A DNA stretch of 64,000 bases from Bog-159 sp035308525 (GCA_035308525.1 DATGGM010000188.1:1-64000); one strand, 5' to 3'; positions 15,372 through 24,424 are shown, counted from the first letter of the stretch. Numbers and translations: made by a program. The notes: generated from the letters alone by a model not told the origin.

Positions 15372-16307
15372 CTACGCTCGAGTGAGCCACCGGTCAACTT
15401 CCGCCCGCGTGGGCGCAGAAGCTTGCGCCCCCAACCGGGTGACCGAAATCGCGGCGGCGGCGTTGGCAAATCGGAGCGCATTATCCATGGCGCGGCCTTC
15501 CGCCAGGGCCACCGCCAGCGCCGCGTTAAACGTATCGCCGGCGGCCGTGGTGTCGCGCACCTGGACCGGAAACGCGGGCGTGTGGAAGGCGCCGGCCTCG
15601 CCGGAATAGCAGGAGCCCTGGTCGCCGAGCTTCAAGACCACGCTGCGCGGTCCCAACTTTCGCAAGGCTGCAGCCAGCTCCGGGGCCTCGTCGCGCGAAA
15701 CGCGCGCGGGCGCGCGGCCCAGCAGCATCAGCGCTTCGCTTTCGTTGGGTGTCAGGATATCCACGCGCGCCAGCAGTTCCGGCGGCAAGGGCTGAGCGGG
15801 CGCCGGGTCCAGAACGGTGCGCGCGCCTTCCTCGCGGGCCAGGGCCAGCGCCACGGCTACGGTGTCGAGCGGCGTCTCCAACTGGAACAACACCAGGCTC
15901 GCGCCATGGACAACCCTGCGCATGGCTTCCACATCCGCCGCGGCCAGTGCATGGTTGGCGCCGGAGGCCACCACGATGGAATTCTGCCCCTGCCGGTCCA
16001 CCCATATCAGGGCCACGCCCGTGGGTTGCGATTTGGAAGCATGTACCGCGCTGACGTCCACACCGGCGGCCGCCAGGCTGGCCTTCAGATGATCGGCGAA
16101 GACGTCGCATCCCACGCGCCCGATCATGCGCACCGCCACCGTCCCTGCTCCCAGCTTGCCCGCCGCGCAAGCCTGGTTAGCGCCCTTGCCGCCGGGAATC
16201 ATCTGAAAGTCCCGGCCCAACACGGTCTCGCCCGGCACGGGCAGCCGGTCCACGGTCACCACGAAATCCATGTTGAGGCTGCCGACGACAACCAGCGCGG
16301 AGGTCAT
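15372..16307 (-). CDS. rbsK: Ribokinase (PfkB family)
   Basis: A 311-residue sugar kinase that phosphorylates ribose at C5 in the cytoplasm. It shows the PfkB N-terminal signature GSLNMDFVVTVDRLPVPGET and the ribokinase GGKGANQACAAGKLG block (about residues 38-52). The C-terminal DTTAAGDTFNAALAVALAEG motif (about residues 240-259) carries the catalytic Asp and anion hole. The length is normal. It lies 9 bases after the DUF507 stop. No ribose transporter or rbsD is nearby, so nucleoside or internal ribose salvage is more likely than uptake; that is an inference. Confidence 0.88.
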   Translation of the reverse strand: MTSALVVVGSLNMDFVVTVDRLPVPGETVLGRDFQMIPGGKGANQACAAGKLGAGTVAVRMIGRVGCDVFADHLKASLAAAGVDVSAVHASKSQPTGVALIWVDRQGQNSIVVASGANHALAAADVEAMRRVVHGASLVLFQLETPLDTVAVALALAREEGARTVLDPAPAQPLPPELLARVDILTPNESEALMLLGRAPARVSRDEAPELAAALRKLGPRSVVLKLGDQGSCYSGEAGAFHTPAFPVQVRDTTAAGDTFNAALAVALAEGRAMDNALRFANAAAAISVTRLGAQASAPTRAEVDRWLTRA

Positions 16308-16316
16308 TTGGCGAAT

Positions 16317-16904
16317 CTACTTGGCAAAATCGATGCCCAGCTTCTTCAGCTCATCGGCGTAGTAGCGGCGGTGCAGCAGGTCCCACTCCTCACTGCCTTC
16401 GGGGATCTCGCGCTTCTGCGACCGGATCTTCAGCCGGGAAACCCGGTCCGCCTTCTCCTCGACGGTCAGGATCTCGGTAATATCGCGCACGATTTCGAGG
16501 CGCACCTCATTGAGATCCTTCTTCATGCGGAGTTCGCGGGTCTTGCGCAGCGCCACCACGATCTTGTGCGACATGTCGGTGATCTTGTCGCGCGACAGCT
16601 TCATCTGGTCGTGCGTATCGCGGCCGGAAGCCCGGATCACCTTGCGCTCCGCGATCATGGTGTTCTTCACCTTGCGGAACATTTCCTGGTAGCTGACCCC
16701 TTCCCGGCGCATGTAATCGCTATACTGCTGGAGGATTTCGCGCACTTCGTCGTTGAGGCGGTCTTCGACCGTCAGTTCCTCGGTTATGATTCCGGCAATG
16801 ATCTCGGCGACCGCCTGCGCATTGTTCGTCTCAATCGCAGCAGGCGTCAGCTTCTTGACCATTTGACGGGAGAGATAGGCGATGAATTCCCTGGGAAGCA
16901 ACAT
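16317..16904 (-). CDS. DUF507 family protein
   Basis: A 195-residue soluble, highly charged and helical protein. The start MLLPREFIAYLSRQMVKKL and the later EERADRVS-like segment (VEEKADRVSRLKIRSQKREI, ~150-170) match the DUF507 family, which is common in acidobacteria, deltaproteobacteria and Aquificae and has no known function. The sequence contains two similar halves: 'AEIIAGIITEELTVEDRLNDEVREIL' and 'LEIVRDITEILTVEEKADRVSRL'. This suggests an internal duplication. It is the first gene of a probable operon with ribokinase. Confidence 0.8.
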   Translation of the reverse strand: MLLPREFIAYLSRQMVKKLTPAAIETNNAQAVAEIIAGIITEELTVEDRLNDEVREILQQYSDYMRREGVSYQEMFRKVKNTMIAERKVIRASGRDTHDQMKLSRDKITDMSHKIVVALRKTRELRMKKDLNEVRLEIVRDITEILTVEEKADRVSRLKIRSQKREIPEGSEEWDLLHRRYYADELKKLGIDFAK

Positions 16905-16982
16905 CCTGTATGTTTTGTGGCTGAATCATGTAGTTTACCAAATCTGGCGGCGCGGGCAGACATGCGCGGTTCGACCAGCGAG

Positions 16983-18404
16983 TCAGGTCACCCGGAAGCG
17001 CACGTTGCTGGTCAGTGTGCCACCGGGTGTCACCACCTGAACATTCCCGGTACTGGCGCCGGCCGGTACCGTGGCGGTGATTTCGGAACTCGAGACCACC
17101 GTGAACGAAGCCGCGGCGCCGTTAAAGGTCACGCTGGTTGCGCCGGTCAGATCCGTGCCGAGAATCTCGACCGTGGCGCCCACTTTGCCGGACGTGGTCA
17201 CCGTTTTCACAAACGGGCCCAGGCCCACGGAAAGGCTGAACAGCGTGCCGTCATTGTCGCCGTGGGCCCCGCCGCTCACGGTGGTCCCATAGAAGTTCCC
17301 GTTGGTGGCCTGGAACAATCCGGCGAGTGGAGTTGCACCGTCGGCGCAACCGCTTTGGGCGCAGAAGCTGTATTGCGTCGCGAGCGTGCCGCCGGCGCTG
17401 ATTTTGAAGACCGTACCGCTGCCGTTGGGGCCGCCGCTGGCAGCGGCTCCATAAAAGTCCCCATCCGTAGCCTGCAACAGCCCGCCATCCAGGACCATGC
17501 CGTCCGGGCACCCGCTCTGAGCGCAGAAGCTGTATAGCGTCTCGAGCGCGCCGCCTGGGGTGATCTTAAAGACCGTGCCGTAGTTGCCGTTGCCGCCGCC
17601 CCCTTGGGTGGTCCCGTAGAAGTCCCCGTTGGTGGCCTGCACCAGCCCCGCGTGCGCGTATTCGCCGTCCGCGCATCCGGTTTGGGCGCAGAAGCTGTAC
17701 AGCGTCTCGAGCGCGCCGCTCGCGGTGATTTTGAAGACCGTGCCGTAGCCGTAGGCGCCGCCTTGGTAGGTTGTCCCGTAGAAGTTCCCGTCGGTGGCCT
17801 GGATCAGTCCCGCGAACGTGTATTCGCCGTCCGCGCACCCGCTTTGCGCGCAGAAGCTGTATAGCGTTGCGAGCGCGCCCGTCGGGCTGATTTTGAAGAC
17901 CGTGCCATAGCCGTAGGCGCCGCCACCGTAGGTCGTCCCGTAGAAGTTCCCGTTGGTGGCCTGGACCAGCCCCGCTTGGGGGAAGCTGCCGTCCGTGCAT
18001 CCGCTTTGCACGCAAAAGCTGTAGAGCGTGGTGAGCCTGCCGCTCGGAGTGATTTTGAAGACCGTGCCATGGCTGTGAGCGCCGCCGTTCACGGTAGTCC
18101 CATAGAAGTTCCCGTTAGTGGCCTGGATCAGTCCGAGGGGGTATTCGCCGTCCGTGCACCCGCTTCGCGCGCAGAAGCTGTAGAGCGTCGTCAGCGTGCC
18201 GCCCGAGGTGATTTTGAAAACCGTGCCATAGCCGTGGGCGCCGCCCTGTTGAGCTGTTCCGTAGAAATCCCCATCCGTGGCCTGCTTCAGCACCGACTGC
18301 GGGAATTTGCCGTTCGCGCCATCAAAGCCGAACAGGGCAGTGAAAGTTTGCGCCGACAGGGACGTCGCCGCCATTGCGCATAGCACCAGCGCCCTCTTGG
18401 ACAT
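16983..18404 (-). CDS. Secreted TIGR03803 tandem-repeat protein with C-terminal IPT/TIG domain
   Basis: A 473-residue exported protein with a signal peptide (MSKRALVLCAMAATSLSAQ). Seven tandem ~54-residue repeats of the Gloeo/Verruco type (TIGR03803) follow. Each has 'LYSFCAQSGC-DG---AGLIQATDGNFYGTT--GG---GTVFKI'. The paired cysteines in every complete repeat suggest structural disulfides, and the repeats probably build a beta-propeller. Residues ~395-473 form an IPT/TIG Ig-like domain (VGATVEILGTDLTGATSVTFNG). The start at 18404 is preferred because a TATACT hexamer at 18424-18429 would begin transcription downstream of the alternative ATG at 18422. Its role is unknown. Confidence 0.75.
   Translation of the reverse strand: MSKRALVLCAMAATSLSAQTFTALFGFDGANGKFPQSVLKQATDGDFYGTAQQGGAHGYGTVFKITSGGTLTTLYSFCARSGCTDGEYPLGLIQATNGNFYGTTVNGGAHSHGTVFKITPSGRLTTLYSFCVQSGCTDGSFPQAGLVQATNGNFYGTTYGGGAYGYGTVFKISPTGALATLYSFCAQSGCADGEYTFAGLIQATDGNFYGTTYQGGAYGYGTVFKITASGALETLYSFCAQTGCADGEYAHAGLVQATNGDFYGTTQGGGGNGNYGTVFKITPGGALETLYSFCAQSGCPDGMVLDGGLLQATDGDFYGAAASGGPNGSGTVFKISAGGTLATQYSFCAQSGCADGATPLAGLFQATNGNFYGTTVSGGAHGDNDGTLFSLSVGLGPFVKTVTTSGKVGATVEILGTDLTGATSVTFNGAAASFTVVSSSEITATVPAGASTGNVQVVTPGGTLTSNVRFRVT
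17232..18340 (-). repeat. Seven tandem ~162-bp coding repeats (TIGR03803)
   Basis: The DNA encoding the propeller repeats is itself strongly repetitive: 'cagaagctgta(t/c)ag(c)gt' and 'gtcccgtagaagttcccgttggtggcctgga' recur about every 160 bases. The high nucleotide identity between units suggests recent duplication or ongoing gene conversion. Confidence 0.7.
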
Positions 18405-18443
18405 CTTGTAAACCGCCCGCATCAGTATAACAGCAGAGTTGGA

Positions 18444-19091
18444 TTAGCGCCGGAATATTCTCAACGCGATTTCGGCCACCGGAGCGCCCGATCGCTTGCC
18501 TCCCAAATCGTGCCCCGCGCCATCGATGGCCGCCAGCTCATGCGGCGCTCGGATCAACTCGAGAGCGGCGCGCATCTCCTCGATGGAACCGAACGGATCG
18601 CGCGTGCCGTGCACAAACAGTGCGGGCGTGGCAAGCTGCGGGAAATGCGCGGTGCGCAGGTCCGCGGGTCTGCGCGGAGGATGCAGCGGGTAAGAGAGCA
18701 GCAGCAGGCCGGCCGCCCGCTCCGGTTGTTCCGCGGCCAGCATGCTGGCCTGCCGCCCGCCGTAAGAATGGCCTCCCAGGAACACCCTCGCGGACACCCG
18801 GCTACGAAGCAGCAACACCGCCCGCGCCAGGCCGGCGCGATCCTGCGGCGCCATCGCGGGGAATGGAGGCCCGTGAGGACGCGCCTGCCGGAAAGGCAGA
18901 TCGCAGCGCAGAACGGTGATTCCGGAGGCCGCCAGTGCATCCGCGACCGCCACGAGCAAGGGCGCGCCGGCATTGGATCCGGCGCCGTGCGTCAGAACCA
19001 GGCCATCACCGGAGGGCGCGGCGGGAGTATGCAGGAATCCACGCACGGCTGGGGTGTCGCGGGAGTCTTCGAAGGGCGTGACGGACGGCAT
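18444..19091 (-). CDS. Alpha/beta hydrolase (TEX30/KANL3-like, dienelactone-hydrolase-type)
   Basis: A 215-residue hydrolase. The oxyanion region is LVLTHGAGSNAGAP (residues ~31-44). The nucleophile elbow is GGHSYGGRQA (serine ~106), an acid lies at GTRDPFGS (~162), and the catalytic His at GAGHDLGG (~193). This set matches the KANL3/TEX30-like alpha/beta hydrolases, whose substrates are unknown. It is likely cytoplasmic because there is no signal peptide. It is the last gene before the repeat protein and is separated from the upstream gene by 87 bases. Confidence 0.75.
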   Translation of the reverse strand: MPSVTPFEDSRDTPAVRGFLHTPAAPSGDGLVLTHGAGSNAGAPLLVAVADALAASGITVLRCDLPFRQARPHGPPFPAMAPQDRAGLARAVLLLRSRVSARVFLGGHSYGGRQASMLAAEQPERAAGLLLLSYPLHPPRRPADLRTAHFPQLATPALFVHGTRDPFGSIEEMRAALELIRAPHELAAIDGAGHDLGGKRSGAPVAEIALRIFRR

Positions 19092-19178
19092 AAAACTCCG
19101 AAGACCTCAAACTCCACCGGTCACGGGATTCCAATCCCACCAATCAACTGAAAACAAGCCCCAACCACGCCCGAGCGC

Positions 19179-20126
19179 TTACTTCTGCTCGCTCTTGCGG
19201 GCCCCGCCGAGGATGTCGGTCAGCGCGTAGTTGCCTTCGTGGCACGCGTATTCGTAGATGGGCCCCTTGGTGGCGGCAAACGGATACTCCAGCGTCCACA
19301 TCTTAGTGAAGACCGGGTCATCGATCGTAGCGCGGTACAGAATCGTATCGCCGCTGACGCGGGTGAACCGTTCGATCACATGCAGGTTCTCGGAAGATCC
19401 GCGGAACCGGGTGCGGCTTGTGAAATTCGTAGTGTCGACCACCAGAGTGTCGCCGTCCCAATGGCCGATCGAATCACCCAGCCACTGGCGAACCTCCGGC
19501 GGCGGATGCGTCCCGTTCATGCGGATGATGCGCGCGTCGTGAACCATCTCCACCAGGATCATGACGTGATCGGGAGTCTGCACGATCTCGTAATTGTTGT
19601 TGTACAGCACCGGCAGCATGGGCGGGCCGGAAGTGGAGCCGAAGCCGAGCAGGCAGCGCTCGGAGAGCGGCCGGTCTTTCACGCTGTCGAAACGGCCGTA
19701 GCCTTCAAAAGTAGGCTTCTTGCCAGGTTTGAAGGGCGGCACTTTGCCGTCCGGCGGATCGATGATCAGCGATGTGCGCTTGACGCCGTCGACTCTGGCA
19801 AACTCGGATCCCCGGTCGATAAAAAGGATGTTATATCCGCCAGTACCGTTGGACCCCGCCGCGGCCAACAAAGGATGTTCCGATTTCCCGTCGACGCTGG
19901 CCAGATCCTCCGCGGCCTTCTTCTCCGCCTGGGCAGCTTCCGCGTCGGTGAGAGTGGGCTTGCCGGCGAGTTCCGCGGGGCGCTCCAGCGGGGTGATGGT
20001 AGCGTTGGTCCAGATGCCCTGCAGGTCGGGATGCCCGTCCGGCGTGCGCGGTATCGACTGGCTGGACAAGGGCGCGGTCAGCAGCATGACCAGCGCGACG
20101 ATGATTACTGAAGATCGACAGCTCAT
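19179..20126 (-). CDS. Secreted protein of unknown function, 'PRTPDGHPDLQGIW' family
   Basis: A 315-residue exported protein with a signal peptide (residues 1-23, cleaved near LSSQS). The N-terminal signature RTPDGHPDLQGIWTNAT, the central WLGDSIGHWDGDTLVVDTTNF and the ending YACHEGNYAL recur in a large acidobacterial family of unknown function. The gene at 20597 is a paralogue with the same three blocks. The start is supported by a strong AAAGGAGG ribosome site 8 bases before the ATG. The conserved W/D/H residues suggest a ligand-binding or hydrolytic beta-barrel, but no catalytic assignment is possible. Confidence 0.75.
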   Translation of the reverse strand: MSCRSSVIIVALVMLLTAPLSSQSIPRTPDGHPDLQGIWTNATITPLERPAELAGKPTLTDAEAAQAEKKAAEDLASVDGKSEHPLLAAAGSNGTGGYNILFIDRGSEFARVDGVKRTSLIIDPPDGKVPPFKPGKKPTFEGYGRFDSVKDRPLSERCLLGFGSTSGPPMLPVLYNNNYEIVQTPDHVMILVEMVHDARIIRMNGTHPPPEVRQWLGDSIGHWDGDTLVVDTTNFTSRTRFRGSSENLHVIERFTRVSGDTILYRATIDDPVFTKMWTLEYPFAATKGPIYEYACHEGNYALTDILGGARKSEQK

Positions 20127-20134
20127 TGGATGTC

Positions 20135-20139
20135 CCTCC
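20135..20139 (-). promoter_or_regulatory. Shine-Dalgarno (GGAGG) for the 20126 gene
   Basis: On the minus strand AAAGGAGGGACATCCA precedes the ATG at 20126. The GGAGG core is 8 bases from the start and fixes it. Confidence 0.7.
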
Positions 20140-20159
20140 TTTGGCCGGTAGCCGCCGGC

Positions 20160-20600
20160 CTATTTCTTCTGATCGTAGGGCGCGCCGGTCCCGGACGAGC
20201 CCAGGAAGAGCTTACGGCCGTCCGGCAACGTGATATCGCGGCCATTGGCCCGCAGCGAGCCATCCTTGGATTGGTAGCCTTCCACCACCACGCGCGTTCC
20301 GGGAGCCACCGCTGTTTTGGTGAAACCGCGGCGCAGCAGGACGTTGGGGCTGCCGGCCTCCACCATCCAGCTAGTCACCTTGCCGTCCGGGCCGACCACG
20401 TCGACGTGGATCCAGGCATGCGGATTGATCAATTCCACCTTGGACACGGTGCCTTCCAGATGTACCGGCCGCTTGGCGTCAAACTCGGCCGCGAACGCGT
20501 GGTGCGCCCACACGGGCGCGGCCGCGACCAGGACAGCGCCGGTAATCGCGACAATGCATTTCATGTTCATGATGGGTTTCCGTCCTTCACGTTGATTCAT
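20160..20600 (-). CDS. DUF6152 family secreted protein
   Basis: A protein of at most 146 residues. The mature part starts HHAFAAEFDAKRPVHLEGTV and carries VELINPHAWIHVDV, the signature of DUF6152 (small exported OB-like domain, function unknown). The N-terminal HH and the 'NPHAW' histidine may bind metal. The ATG at 20600 overlaps the upstream paralogue's stop as ATGA. Starting at the internal ATG (20570) would give a cleaner signal peptide (MNMKCIVAITG to APVWA). It sits between the two paralogous secreted proteins in one operon. Confidence 0.75.
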   Translation of the reverse strand: MNQREGRKPIMNMKCIVAITGAVLVAAAPVWAHHAFAAEFDAKRPVHLEGTVSKVELINPHAWIHVDVVGPDGKVTSWMVEAGSPNVLLRRGFTKTAVAPGTRVVVEGYQSKDGSLRANGRDITLPDGRKLFLGSSGTGAPYDQKK

Positions 20601-21397
20601 TTACTAGGCTTCCTGGAGAACTGGCCGTACATCAGCTCTTCCGCGAACTCGACGCACTTGAATTCCATGAGCCGGGCGTCTTTTTCGACGTGCCGGTAGA
20701 GAGGCATCCGGATCTTCCAGGGGCGCGAAAACACCTTGGGATCTTCGATGGTGGCCTCGTAGGAGAGCGTGTCGGGACCAAGCGGGGTATAGCGTTCGAT
20801 TACGTGCAGCGCATCGCTATGGTAATCGCCCGCGCGGTCGAACCAGGTGCGCTCATCCAGACCCTTCACATCGACTACCAGGGTATCACCTTCCCAATGC
20901 CCGAAGGACTGTCCCATCCAGGAGTCGGCGGGCGGCGGGCCCGGATCCTGAAGATAAATATTGCGCACGGCCCCGTCATACTCGTAAGCGAAAAAGATGG
21001 CTTTATCGCTATGGAAGATCTGAAACGGATACGGCAGGTAGGTGGCCCGCGGCACGCCCGGGAGGAAGCACTTGATCTCGGGGTCGAGGGTCAGACGGTG
21101 CTCGAAATTGGCTTTCTTCTGCTGGCGGGCGGCGGGCAAATAGGGAATCTCGCCGCCTTCGATCACTCCGGGGCCTCCGGGCTCCGCGCCCGCGGCGCCC
21201 AGCGCAACCACCAGACCCGGGCGCGCCGCATGTTCCTGCAGGTCCCAATTGGCGGTGTTCATGGCCTGCCAGATGCCGTTCAAGTTGGGCTTGCCATCGG
21301 GCATGCGCGGCACTCCCTGGGCAGGCTGCGCGGCGAGCGGCAAAATGGGAAGGAAGAGTAAACCGGCGACGGCGGCGGTCAAATGTATTTTCGGCAA
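20597..21397 (-). CDS. Secreted protein of unknown function, paralogue of the 20126 gene
   Basis: A 266-residue exported protein with a signal peptide (MPKIHLTAAVAG to PLAAQP). It shares with the gene at 20126 the start PRMPDGKPNLNGIWQAM, the central SFGHWEGDTLVVDVKGLDERTW and the end LMEFKCVEFAEELMYG. The start codon is TTG at 21397, the first one before the signal peptide. It opens a three-gene cluster with the DUF6152 protein, a combination that suggests a joint surface or periplasmic role. The role itself is unknown. Confidence 0.7.
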   Translation of the reverse strand: MPKIHLTAAVAGLLFLPILPLAAQPAQGVPRMPDGKPNLNGIWQAMNTANWDLQEHAARPGLVVALGAAGAEPGGPGVIEGGEIPYLPAARQQKKANFEHRLTLDPEIKCFLPGVPRATYLPYPFQIFHSDKAIFFAYEYDGAVRNIYLQDPGPPPADSWMGQSFGHWEGDTLVVDVKGLDERTWFDRAGDYHSDALHVIERYTPLGPDTLSYEATIEDPKVFSRPWKIRMPLYRHVEKDARLMEFKCVEFAEELMYGQFSRKPSK

Positions 21398-21484
21398 GAG
21401 GAACCCCGGGGACGCCGCGTCAGCGGCAATCTAGACAGTGTTAGCAGAACGCCGGGCGCTCCGTCAAGCCGCGGCCCTTCGGGA

Positions 21485-24409
21485 TCAGAATTCCTTGCGG
21501 GCCTGGGACCAGCGGAAGCCGGCCGCCACGGTCGGCTGATAATACTCACGCTGGATCATGTACTGCGGGGCGCCCTGATAGAAGCCGAATACGGCGTTGT
21601 TCAGATCCAGCCCGTACATGACGAAGGTGAACCCACGGCCCAGCCAAACGCTGCCCTGCGCATCCACCTGGAAGTGCGAATAAAAATAGATGTCGCTCAA
21701 GGGGCCGTTGACCCCGCCGGGCGTGCCGTCCGTGTATTGGTACCCATAGATGCTCGCCTGGTTGTAGGACATTCCCACACGGATGGAGAGGCGGCCCCGG
21801 TCGTAGGTGGGGCTGATGTTGAAGGCATTTGGAGATGTCCGGAGCAGCCGCGGATGGTCGGACCGGCCCGGAATACCGTTCGCGCGGGACGCCGAGAATC
21901 CGTAGTTCGCCGACAGCCCCAGCCCGCCGAATTTCCCGGGCAGAGACGTAAAGTGCTGAAGGTATGCGGCCTCGAATCCCGAAATCCAGGCGCTGCCGGC
22001 ATTCACGGGTTGGGTTGCCAGGTAATTGCCCTGCGGCCCGCCGGGCGGCTGATAATTGACCAGTTGGAAGGTGCTCGTAATGATCGGGTTCTGCAACGAC
22101 TTGTAGAAATATCCCGCCGAAATCAAGCCGAAGGGATTCAGGTAGTGTTCAAACAGAACGTCTACGTCGTCGCCGGTTTCGGCCTTGAGATTCGCATTGC
22201 CGAAACTGACCGAGTAGCGGTTTGCCCCGTTGCCGGAAACGCTCCAGTTCAGAGCCTGGGCGATGTCCTGCGGATCGGGCCGCGAGAGTCCGCGCGCAAA
22301 CACGAAGCGAAGATAACTGTTGGTGGTGACGGCATAGCGGAGGGAGGCGCTGGGGAGCACCGTGAGATAGGAACCTGAGAATGCATTCGGATTGATGCTC
22401 GAACACGTTCCGGTTTGCGGCGGTGGACAGTCGAAGCTGCCGACCGAAAAGTTGTTCACCCGGTCGCTGGTGGTCTCGAATCGCACTCCCGCGATAAACC
22501 GCAGGCGGCTGGAGAGATCCACGGTGTTCATCACGAAGCCGGCGCCGACTTTTTCGACCAGGCCGAACTGGGAGGGATCCTGGCCGAACGTGCTGCTGGA
22601 GGTGAATTCACCGGAATGCTGATTGGCATATGCAATGGCGTCTTCATAGGTCGCGTTGTAGCCCAGTTTGTAGTCGCCGCCATTGTAGTAGTTATTGTTG
22701 ATCAGGCGGTTCGGGAAGGTCGAGAGAGGGATGGTCCCATTGGGAGTCAGGGTGAGAGTGTATGTATCGGCGAATTTGTGCTCGTTCCGGAACTTTCCGC
22801 CGATTTCGATGATCGCCGAACGCGAGCCGATGTGATACCGCTTGGCCGCCGCCCCGGCCGCCTGTAGATTCACTTGCGCGGAATGCCCGAGGCTGCGGTT
22901 GATGTTATTCAGAACCAGATTGGAAGGGTTGTATGCTTCCGTGTAGCACTCCGCATTCCATTGCGGCAGGTACATGTTCTTGGTATTGGCGGGATCATAC
23001 TGGCACCCGCTGGAACTGAGGGCGGAACTGTACACCGCGGTGGAGTAGGACGAGTTACCGTAGAATGAGCGCGAAGCCGACAGATCCCATGAGTACCAGG
23101 AAGTTGTGAGAACATGCGTGCCTCCGAGCATCATGCTTCCGACTCCAATGTCGGGATTGCGAAGCTGCGCGTTGAAGACCGGCGCGGCCGTGCACGGTGC
23201 GACGGTGGTGCCCGTACTGTCGGTCCCGCAGCCCACGTTGGCAGGGTTGAGCAATTGAATTCCGGGGGTATTGTCTGTCAGCGAATACGCCCACCGGTCG
23301 CCATAATTCTTGAAATCCGAATAGAGCCAGCGGAAGTAAACATCCGAGCCTTGCCCCACTTTATAATCGACAGTGCCCGCCACACCCCAGCGCGACCGGA
23401 AATATTGATATTCGCGAATGTCCATGGCATCTTTCCACGGCATGGTAGTGCCATTGGAGAGTGTAGCTATGTCTGGAACAGGCTCGATGTCGTCGATGCC
23501 CCGGCCGTTCCAGTCATACGAGCCGCCGATCAGTATTCCGAGCTTCTGATCCTTGCCGAAGCGCTTGCCGATTGTTCCGGTTTCTTCCGTGAGGCCGCGC
23601 CCGTTGATGATGGGCGTATAGCCGCCCATGCCGCTGAACGAGATAGTGGGCTGATTGGTGGCCATCTTGGTGACCAGATTCACCGAACCGCCGATGCCAT
23701 CGCCGTCCATGCTGGCTTCCAGCGTCTTACTGACCTGCACCGACTCCACGATATCCGCCGGGATGGCATCAAACTTGATCTGCCGGACCCCCGGCTCGGG
23801 TGAGGGCAGATTGACCCCGTTGATGGTGGTGTTGGTGAGGCGCGGTTCGGTTCCCCGCACCTGCACGTATTTGCCCTCGCCCTCATCGCGCTCAAGAGTG
23901 ACGCTGGGCATACGGCCTAGGGCGTCGGCCATATTCGCATTCGGCAGGCTCCGGATGACCTCCGCCGGCAGCACCTGCACAATATTGTCCGCGGTGCGCT
24001 CGATGTTAATGGCCTCCAATTCGGCCGTCGCGCGGGGCGCGGTCACCAGAACCTCCTGATTGGCGGCCTGCACGCGGAGTTTGGCCTCGAGGTTGAGCGT
24101 CTGCCCGGCGGCGATATTGACGGTCTTATCGAGGGGAGCAAACCCCACATAAGTGACGGTCAGCTGGTAGTTCCCCGGCGCGAGGCCTTTGATCACGAAC
24201 GAGCCTTGCTCATCGGAAACCACGCTCCGGTCCTGCGACTCGATCGAGATTTGGGCGCCCTTCAGAACGGCGCCGCTTTCGTCCGTCACGATGCCGGCAA
24301 TCACGCCGGTTTTTTCCTGCGCCTTGCCCTGCGTGGTGTGTCCGATTAGCAGAAGCGACGCCACCAGGATGCTCATCCATCTGGACAAATAGGTTGCTTG
24401 GTGATTCAT
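21485..24409 (-). CDS. TonB-dependent outer-membrane receptor
   Basis: A 974-residue outer-membrane transporter. A signal peptide (ends near GKAQEK) is followed by a carboxypeptidase-regulatory-like domain (residues ~33-115, GVIAGIVTDESGAVLKGAQISIES to NYQLTVTYVGF). Then come a plug domain (~140-250: IVQVLPAEVIRSLPNANMADALGRMPSV, IPADIVESVQVSKTLEASMDGDGIGGSVNL) and a 22-strand barrel ending in ...EYYQPTVAAGFRWSQARKEF with the usual terminal aromatic. The layout resembles receptors for carbohydrates or peptides more than siderophores; the substrate is unknown. No SusD-like partner or TonB/ExbBD genes are adjacent. A TAGAAT hexamer lies 9 bases before the ATG. Confidence 0.9.
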   Translation of the reverse strand: MNHQATYLSRWMSILVASLLLIGHTTQGKAQEKTGVIAGIVTDESGAVLKGAQISIESQDRSVVSDEQGSFVIKGLAPGNYQLTVTYVGFAPLDKTVNIAAGQTLNLEAKLRVQAANQEVLVTAPRATAELEAINIERTADNIVQVLPAEVIRSLPNANMADALGRMPSVTLERDEGEGKYVQVRGTEPRLTNTTINGVNLPSPEPGVRQIKFDAIPADIVESVQVSKTLEASMDGDGIGGSVNLVTKMATNQPTISFSGMGGYTPIINGRGLTEETGTIGKRFGKDQKLGILIGGSYDWNGRGIDDIEPVPDIATLSNGTTMPWKDAMDIREYQYFRSRWGVAGTVDYKVGQGSDVYFRWLYSDFKNYGDRWAYSLTDNTPGIQLLNPANVGCGTDSTGTTVAPCTAAPVFNAQLRNPDIGVGSMMLGGTHVLTTSWYSWDLSASRSFYGNSSYSTAVYSSALSSSGCQYDPANTKNMYLPQWNAECYTEAYNPSNLVLNNINRSLGHSAQVNLQAAGAAAKRYHIGSRSAIIEIGGKFRNEHKFADTYTLTLTPNGTIPLSTFPNRLINNNYYNGGDYKLGYNATYEDAIAYANQHSGEFTSSSTFGQDPSQFGLVEKVGAGFVMNTVDLSSRLRFIAGVRFETTSDRVNNFSVGSFDCPPPQTGTCSSINPNAFSGSYLTVLPSASLRYAVTTNSYLRFVFARGLSRPDPQDIAQALNWSVSGNGANRYSVSFGNANLKAETGDDVDVLFEHYLNPFGLISAGYFYKSLQNPIITSTFQLVNYQPPGGPQGNYLATQPVNAGSAWISGFEAAYLQHFTSLPGKFGGLGLSANYGFSASRANGIPGRSDHPRLLRTSPNAFNISPTYDRGRLSIRVGMSYNQASIYGYQYTDGTPGGVNGPLSDIYFYSHFQVDAQGSVWLGRGFTFVMYGLDLNNAVFGFYQGAPQYMIQREYYQPTVAAGFRWSQARKEF

Positions 24410-24418
24410 GCGGGAACA

Positions 24419-24424
24419 ATTCTA
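24419..24424 (-). promoter_or_regulatory. -10 element (TAGAAT) of the TonB-receptor gene, possibly leaderless
   Basis: TAGAAT on the minus strand ends 9 bases before the ATG at 24409. The intervening TGTTCCCGC has no ribosome site. Confidence 0.4.

Noticed and set aside
15423..17537. 704-codon plus-strand open frame
   Set aside because: It runs antisense across ribokinase, DUF507 and the repeat protein, three recognisable genes, and its His/Arg/Gly-rich translation matches nothing.
18405..18422. ATG at 18422 as start of the TIGR03803 protein
   Set aside because: It has no ribosome site and lies one base from a TATACT hexamer, so it would be upstream of or at the transcription start. The ATG at 18404 also begins a clean signal peptide.
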